Shown: piece by piece, positions 59,001-64,000 of the stretch | How the letters are laid out: every line of letters starts with the position of its first letter | How positions within the stretch are numbered: position 1 is the stretch's first letter | Assembly: GCA_001584585.1 (NCBI GenBank) | Contig: LSYV01000043.1 | Coordinates: 128,728-192,727 of the forward strand | DNA length: 64,000 nucleotides | DNA from: Gonium pectorale | Lineage: Eukaryota; Chlorophyta; Chlorophyceae; Chlamydomonadales; Volvocaceae | Reading direction: 5' to 3' | Notes under the pieces: model-generated | The model's database searches: none | What the model was told of the DNA's origin: nothing | What the model saw: only the letters and a program-made list of their open reading frames with translations | Translations under genes and position numbers: made by a program

Positions 59001-62000
59001 GGGCAAAGCGGCAGGGTTGGTTAGGCATTGTGTTGAACGTCGTGGTGGTGGTATTGGAGGGGCGAGGCACCGCAGTTGGCGCTGCTGTTTCCAGGAGCGA
59101 AGGCGTCAAGCATAACGAGTAGCCTACACCCGTCACAGCAAAACGCATGAACCCGGGGCGTCCGCCGGCCACGCCTGTTCTTATATCTATGCAACGTGCA
59201 CTCCCGCATGCGCCCCCCCTACAACGAGCTCTCGCAGGCCCTCACAGCCGTGCACCTCACCGCCCCACGCGGCTGACCACTCACCTGAAGAGCCTGCCGC
59301 TCCGCCATGGCCTCGGCCTGGGAGAGCGAGCGATTGGGAGTGCGAAGGGATGATTCAGAGGGTCAGGTCCATGTGCTTGCGGCGGTGCAGGCCGTATTGG
59401 AGCTGGAGGGGCAGTGACGGCTGCAGCAAGGAACCGTGGCCGCCGCGACAGGCGGATACCGTGAAGGCAAGCTTGGGAAGGGCCGGCATACCGGTAGTGC
59501 ATGTAAGCAACGTGACACAGAACACCAGATGGGCCCACGACTATGGTCTCATGTTCCGACCGCCACGCTGTGCAGGGGAGACAGCAGCGGAGGTGCCAGA
59601 CGGGTCTACCGCCTGTGTGCCTTCATACACCTACATACACGTCGGGGTTCCACCCGCATACGAGGGCTGCCAGCCCCGCCTCCCACCTGCAGCCTACGCA
59701 GCTCCACGTGAAGGCGCTGCGTCGTGCCAGCAGATCCCGCGCCCTGTGGAAACGGGAGCGCAGGCAGGAGCGCGGGGCGAGGGTTTGAGGCTGCGTCTTG
59801 AGCTGTCAGACTCCCACCAACCCATCAACCTCGCATCAACCTCGCCACCTCGGTATGGGCGCCTCGGACGCTGGCGTTTTCGCCGGCACACCGGACGCTG
59901 TCCCCAGTCAACAACGCCACGCCCTCGGACTGTTTGCTCCCACCAACCCACCCTGCGCCCCGGTACCCTGGAGCACACTTCATATCCGCTATCCCGGGGC
60001 TTCAATGTGTCACCAGCCTGTTGCCCCCGACGCGCCCCGGGCGACCTGCCATGACCGCAAGCGACGCCATCGCTGGCTCAGCCATGAGGGCAGGGCAGAT
60101 CAGGACAGGCAACACGGCATGCCCCCCACTCTCGCACCATGGGGACTCACCCTCTCACCTTACATGGGTCCACAAGCTGTCCACATCCGCCCGAATTCCC
60201 CGCTCACGTACCCTCCCGCCCTTACCTCCAAGTGCTCATCCAGCGCCGCGTCCAGGCACTCGTTTGCAGCCCGTAGGTCGCGGGCGTCGCAGCGCGCCCT
60301 CTCCAGCTCCTAACAGGGCAGGGCCACCCAGTCCGCGGGCGGGGCCATACTCAACGCCACCCGTGCTTCCGCAAGGGCATGAGGCAGGCCACCGGCCAGC
60401 CAGCTAAGCATTTGTGAGGATACGGCGGTCCTCCGAAGACACCTCCAACCCCATATTGCAGCCGTGCGCGGTGCCGCGCTCCACCCCGTTACCCAAAACT
60501 TCACTTCGGGTACCTCGCGCCCGCGGCTTGCAAGGTTTTCCCGGCTAGGCCTGGGCCCACGCGCAGTAACCGCATCCACCCACCCACCCACCCGCTCGCC
60601 ACCCACCCACCGCTGACAGCTGCTCCCGGGCCTCCTCAGCTGCGGCAAGACGAGCCGACAGGTCCGTGACCTCCGCCCGCTGCTGCTCCGCGGCCTCAGC
60701 CGCCTCCCGCAGGGCCGCCTCGGCCGCCGCAGCCGCCGCCCGCGCCGCATCGGCCTCTCCCCGAAGGGCGGCGAGCTCCGCGGCAGTGGACTCCTGAGCC
60801 TATGAACCGTTGTTCATCGCGGGAAAAAACGGGTTATTGACATGCTACGCATACGTCATTGTCATGTCATCCCACGTGTGCAACGCCAATTCGTAGACAC
60901 CCGAAAGCCAATGCGATCCCATAGCCGCCCCGCAGGCCATCCACCTGGTAGATGGCGGGAAGGGAGTTACGGGACGTACCCCTGGCTACACCCGGCCATA
61001 AGCACCCAAGCGCCTGCCCGCCCGCTGCTACGTCGCACCTGTGCCAGCTGCGCCTGCAGCCCCTCCGTGTTGCGACCCCGCGCCGTTGCCATCAGCCGCG
61101 CGGCGCCCAGCTCCGCCGCCATGCGCTCCCGCTCCGCCGCCGCCGCTGCCGCCGCTGCAGCGCTCTCGCGCTCCGCCGCCTGCAGCTGCGCCGCCAGCGC
61201 CGCCACTTCCTCTTGCAGTGCCCCCACCTGCAGTTTGGACGGAAGACCAGATTATGGTGGAGCAAACACCAGCTCGCCAGTACCCTGCAAGATGCCATAA
61301 AACGCCGCGGCCCCGGAAAGGGTTCTCAGCGGGAGGAAGCGCAGCGCAGCCTCCACACGACCCCGGAGCCTGCGGTTGGTGAGGTCACGCCCAGCCCGTG
61401 GTCACCTGCTCCAGGCGGCCCCCCAATTCATGTCGGAGCTCCGCGACCACCGAGCCCTGCGTGCACGTGACGCCACTGCCATTAGGAAGATCTCACGGCG
61501 GCATGGGCACGGGGTTGGGGCACAGGGCAGGGAGCGCGGCGTGCAGCAGCAGGTTCCGGTCCCCGATCCTGAACGCCGTTCTATTGCCATACCAGTCCGA
61601 GGCGCCCCGCGCTGCGGACTCCACCGGCGTTACTGGCCAACGGCCCCACCTGCGCGAGCGCCAGCCTGCCCTGCATGTTTCCGCCCAGGAGGGCCACGTT
61701 CTGGCGCAGCGCGATCACCTCGCAGCTCAGGTGCCAGTTCTCGCGCTGCACGGCTGCCAAGTGGGCCGCCGTGGAGTCGGCCTGGAGGATGGGTACAGGA
61801 CGCGCGAGCCAGTTGAGCTACATGCGCGGGTCGCAGGAGGGAGGCCCTGCGGGAGCGCAGACCGGAGCAAACCGGCGCTCGGTCGGCGAGCTTATCAGGC
61901 CTGGGCGCCGCACACCTGCTGTTGGGCGGCTGCCGCCCGGCGCTGGCAGGCGTCCAGCGCCTCCCGCATCTCCGAGTACTTCTGCTGCAGCCGCTCAAAA

Positions 62001-62275
62001 TCAGTGCCCGGCGGCAACGTGTGCCAGGCGAGATGCCCGGCGTCGGGCCCCGTCTGCTGGAGCGAGGCCTCCGCATCGTGCCAGACAGCTCCGTCGGGGC
62101 CCTGGAGGTGCTGAGCTGGTATCATGTAACCTTGGTAGCGAGTTTGTTGCTGTCGCTCCGCCGGAGCGATGGGCTCCAGCTGTCGAGGGACTTCGCCATT
62201 TGCCAGCGTCTGGGTCGACCGCGGCCGGAATGTCCACCCTATGTTATCCGAACGCGGTAATTGTGGTAACTCCAT
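53060..62275 (-). CDS. Large coiled-coil protein, 16 exons
   Basis: Exons: 62275-61916, 61781-61650, 61456-61406, 61227-61039, 60799-60611, 60309-60226, 59743-59687, 59317-59285, 58974-58903, 58640-57683, 57437-57364, 57162-57028, 56897-56787, 56501-55647, 55325-55161, 54928-53060. Every junction is GT-AG in phase; 5,334 nt, 1,777 aa. The start MELPQLPRSDN is the first ATG before the long helix region. Residues 1-90 are not helical; about 90-390 are heptad-rich; exon 10 is Ser/Gly/Ala-rich with a short coil (VQSLEERLLSEQDRAEGLQRL); about 710-1350 is an almost unbroken coil (exons 11-16) with recurring ATHGS motifs; the last ~380 residues are basic, Ser/Pro-rich and disordered. Such proteins are usually cytoskeletal, basal-body or Golgi scaffolds, but no named family is visible. 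Very short exons (11-28 codons) are typical of this lineage. Small exons may have been missed, and the start of exon 5 could be 6 nt later. Confidence 0.84.
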
Positions 62276-63792
62276 GCTTCCTATGTGACGCCAAGACTAA
62301 CGAACCGAAGCATCTTGACCAGGATTGTTGAGCAATAATGCAGTGTGGCTACGTCAAGTAGAAAACACTTTCTCGCAAAAACAGAGCTGCGGTTTGTGGG
62401 TCTGTGAACTGGGCTATCTCGGCCAAAAAGGCGCGAACGGCAGTCTAGTGATTTTACTGGGCTTCAGAATAAGAATGCGGAGCGATACGTGCTGCCGAAC
62501 CCTTGGACTCAAGTCTAGACGGAGATCGTGACGGAGACTAGGCCCCGGCGTACTTTTCCGACCCACACACGCTACGCGCTGGCGGGGCTGGCCGGGCACC
62601 ATCCAGCGCCATCTTCCCCCTGCGCATACACTAGCTCCGACACGCTTATCACAGTCATCCACGACATGGCCGCTTGGGCACAGAGGCCCACTCCCCACAG
62701 CCGCTGGCGTGTACGAGAAGCGGCGGTATGCCAGACGCACGGCCATCATCCCAATCACCCTCCGCGCTAGAGACGCACTGTTTTTTACGCGCTCGCTGGG
62801 AACAGCAGAACGCACCACACGCACGTGGCCGCACCGGGGGGCAGCTCAACACAAAACGGGCCATCCGGAAAACCCCCATAAGACAACAAGCCGGATGAAG
62901 AGATCCTTCCCCGTTTTGAGTGGTCAAAGGAGCTGGGGTATGGGTGCGCACGCATTCGGCTGCAATGCCAGGCAAAACCCTGAACTGAAACCATCAAGCC
63001 GGGCCACAGCCCCGCAGCTTCCTCATTACGACAAGCTGTCCGACAGCCATTCCCACGTACCCACAACGCGCAGCTGCTCTCACTCCACATACAGCCAGTT
63101 CACAGAGTCCAGCACGCTGCTAGGTACGGAGGGGGCCGTGCCTCCATACGCTGCTGCCCGCAAGTCACGAGTCACATGGCATTTTCCCGCCGTCCACGCG
63201 CCACCGTCCCTGCTGCTCAGGCAGGTTCCGCGAGGGGTTCCATTCCCACTTAAGCCCCAGCTCCCACGTGACAACTAATTTTCCTTAATAACCGCACGAT
63301 CTTCAATAGTAATACTCTCTGCGGCTGCTGAAGGCACGCACGCCCACATTGCCAGGAGGCCTCTTGGAAGGTCTCTTATGAGTAAACTTCCAGACTCCCT
63401 GAGATGAGCTGCCGACGCGGCAGCCCAAAACCTGCAGGCAGCCCTCCAACTTCACCATTATGTGCCGATTGGCTGCCCCCAGTCCCGCCCGGGTCACACA
63501 GCTCCCACCGCATCCCCCGGACCACAGGCCATCGGTCCGCTGGGCCGCCAGCTCAACGGGGATTGCGCTCATTGCGGCTCCGGCAGGTCCAACGAGGGAT
63601 CGAGCTGCACCTGTCAAGGGGGGGCCATTGAGACACCAGAAAAGACAGGGGTGGGACCACCTTTCGTGGGGCTGTGAGGTGATTCACATCAAAACAGCAG
63701 CAGCAGCAGCAGCAGCTGGCACTCTGCAACATGGCACCGAAGAGTCGGCCCCGTCGCAAGAGCACCACACGCCCCATGCGCCCGTAGCGTCC
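62276..63792. other. Intergenic and 3' UTR of the right-edge gene
   Basis: No supported gene. Frames such as minus 63303-63617 and plus 62709-63278 lack family features. Holds seven CAG units at 63695-63715. Confidence 0.4.
63695..63715 (+). repeat. CAG microsatellite, seven units
   Basis: Lies about 80 bp downstream of the stop codon of the right-edge gene, so probably in its 3' UTR. Confidence 0.9.
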
Positions 63793-64000
63793 CTACCGCC
63801 CCGCGCCACCGCGCGGTCCCAGCTGCGCCCGCTGCCACCAGCTCGCCTGCTCAACGGACCACCGCCACAGCCAGAGCGCCTGCGCGTCGTCCTGTCCCGC
63901 CGGGGCGGGGTTGGTGGGCCGGCAGGTGGAGTTGAAGTAGCCGGCCGTGGCGGCGCCCTCACCGGGGGCGGACCGTGAGGTCGCGCAGTAAATGCTCGCA
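63793..64000 (-). CDS. C-terminal exon of a probable short-chain dehydrogenase/reductase (partial)
   Basis: A minus-strand frame is open from the right edge to TAG at 63795-63793, 69 codons. It contains GYFNSTCRPTNPAPAG, then DDAQALWLWRWSVEQ. The order G-Y-F..C-R..P..A..D..A..L-W..S-x-E is the usual C-terminal tail of retinol-dehydrogenase-like, WWOX-like and Tic32-like SDRs. The NAD(P)-binding fold and the YxxxK site lie beyond the window, so the enzyme type cannot be tested. The splice acceptor is not visible; a GTGAGG at about 63964 might instead mark an exon end in another frame. Confidence 0.45.
   Translation of the reverse strand, partial: ASIYCATSRSAPGEGAATAGYFNSTCRPTNPAPAGQDDAQALWLWRWSVEQASWWQRAQLGPRGGAGR

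Overview
The window looks like nuclear DNA of a volvocine or other chlamydomonadalean green alga. The signs are GC-rich exons, many short spliced exons, TGTAA polyadenylation signals, hydroxyproline-rich (SPPPP) extracellular-matrix proteins, an M11 gametolysin-type metalloprotease, a pherophorin and Sel1, ankyrin and MYND families typical of Chlamydomonas relatives. I cannot name the species. All gene models below were built by hand from splice sites, codon phase and family patterns; no search was run. Three runs of N (13323-13342, 25514-26257, 47241-47760) interrupt coding exons.

Layout, left to right. The left edge holds the 5' end of an RGG-box protein (minus). Next is RPS14, a 3-exon gene for ribosomal protein uS11 (minus). 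It sits head-to-head with a 10-exon Sel1-repeat gene (plus, about 1,890 aa, possibly N-myristoylated). From 14 to 20.6 kb there is repeat-rich DNA: two dispersed repeat families, a gag-like broken ORF, an inverted truncated copy of the Sel1 gene and a long fold-back element.

From 20.7 to 30.9 kb lies the most unusual gene: an 18-exon minus-strand gene whose codon phases all close. It encodes an M11 metalloprotease domain with an intact HELGH zinc motif, then a proline-rich region, EGF-like, bulb-lectin, PAN-like and EGF-like modules, and finally a second M11 domain that has lost the first zinc His and the catalytic Glu. From 31 to 44 kb there are mostly remnants: a decayed ankyrin gene, a decayed MYND zinc-finger gene and several small inverted-repeat elements.

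From 44.7 to 52.05 kb is a pherophorin gene (plus) with a split pherophorin domain around seven copies of a cysteine-bounded repeat and seven dibasic-proline linkers. From 53.06 to 62.3 kb a 16-exon coiled-coil protein gene (minus) converges on it. The right edge carries the last exon of a probable short-chain dehydrogenase (minus).

The protease-lectin gene and the pherophorin are plausibly enzyme and structural component of the same extracellular matrix, but that is inference from families, not shown by the sequence.
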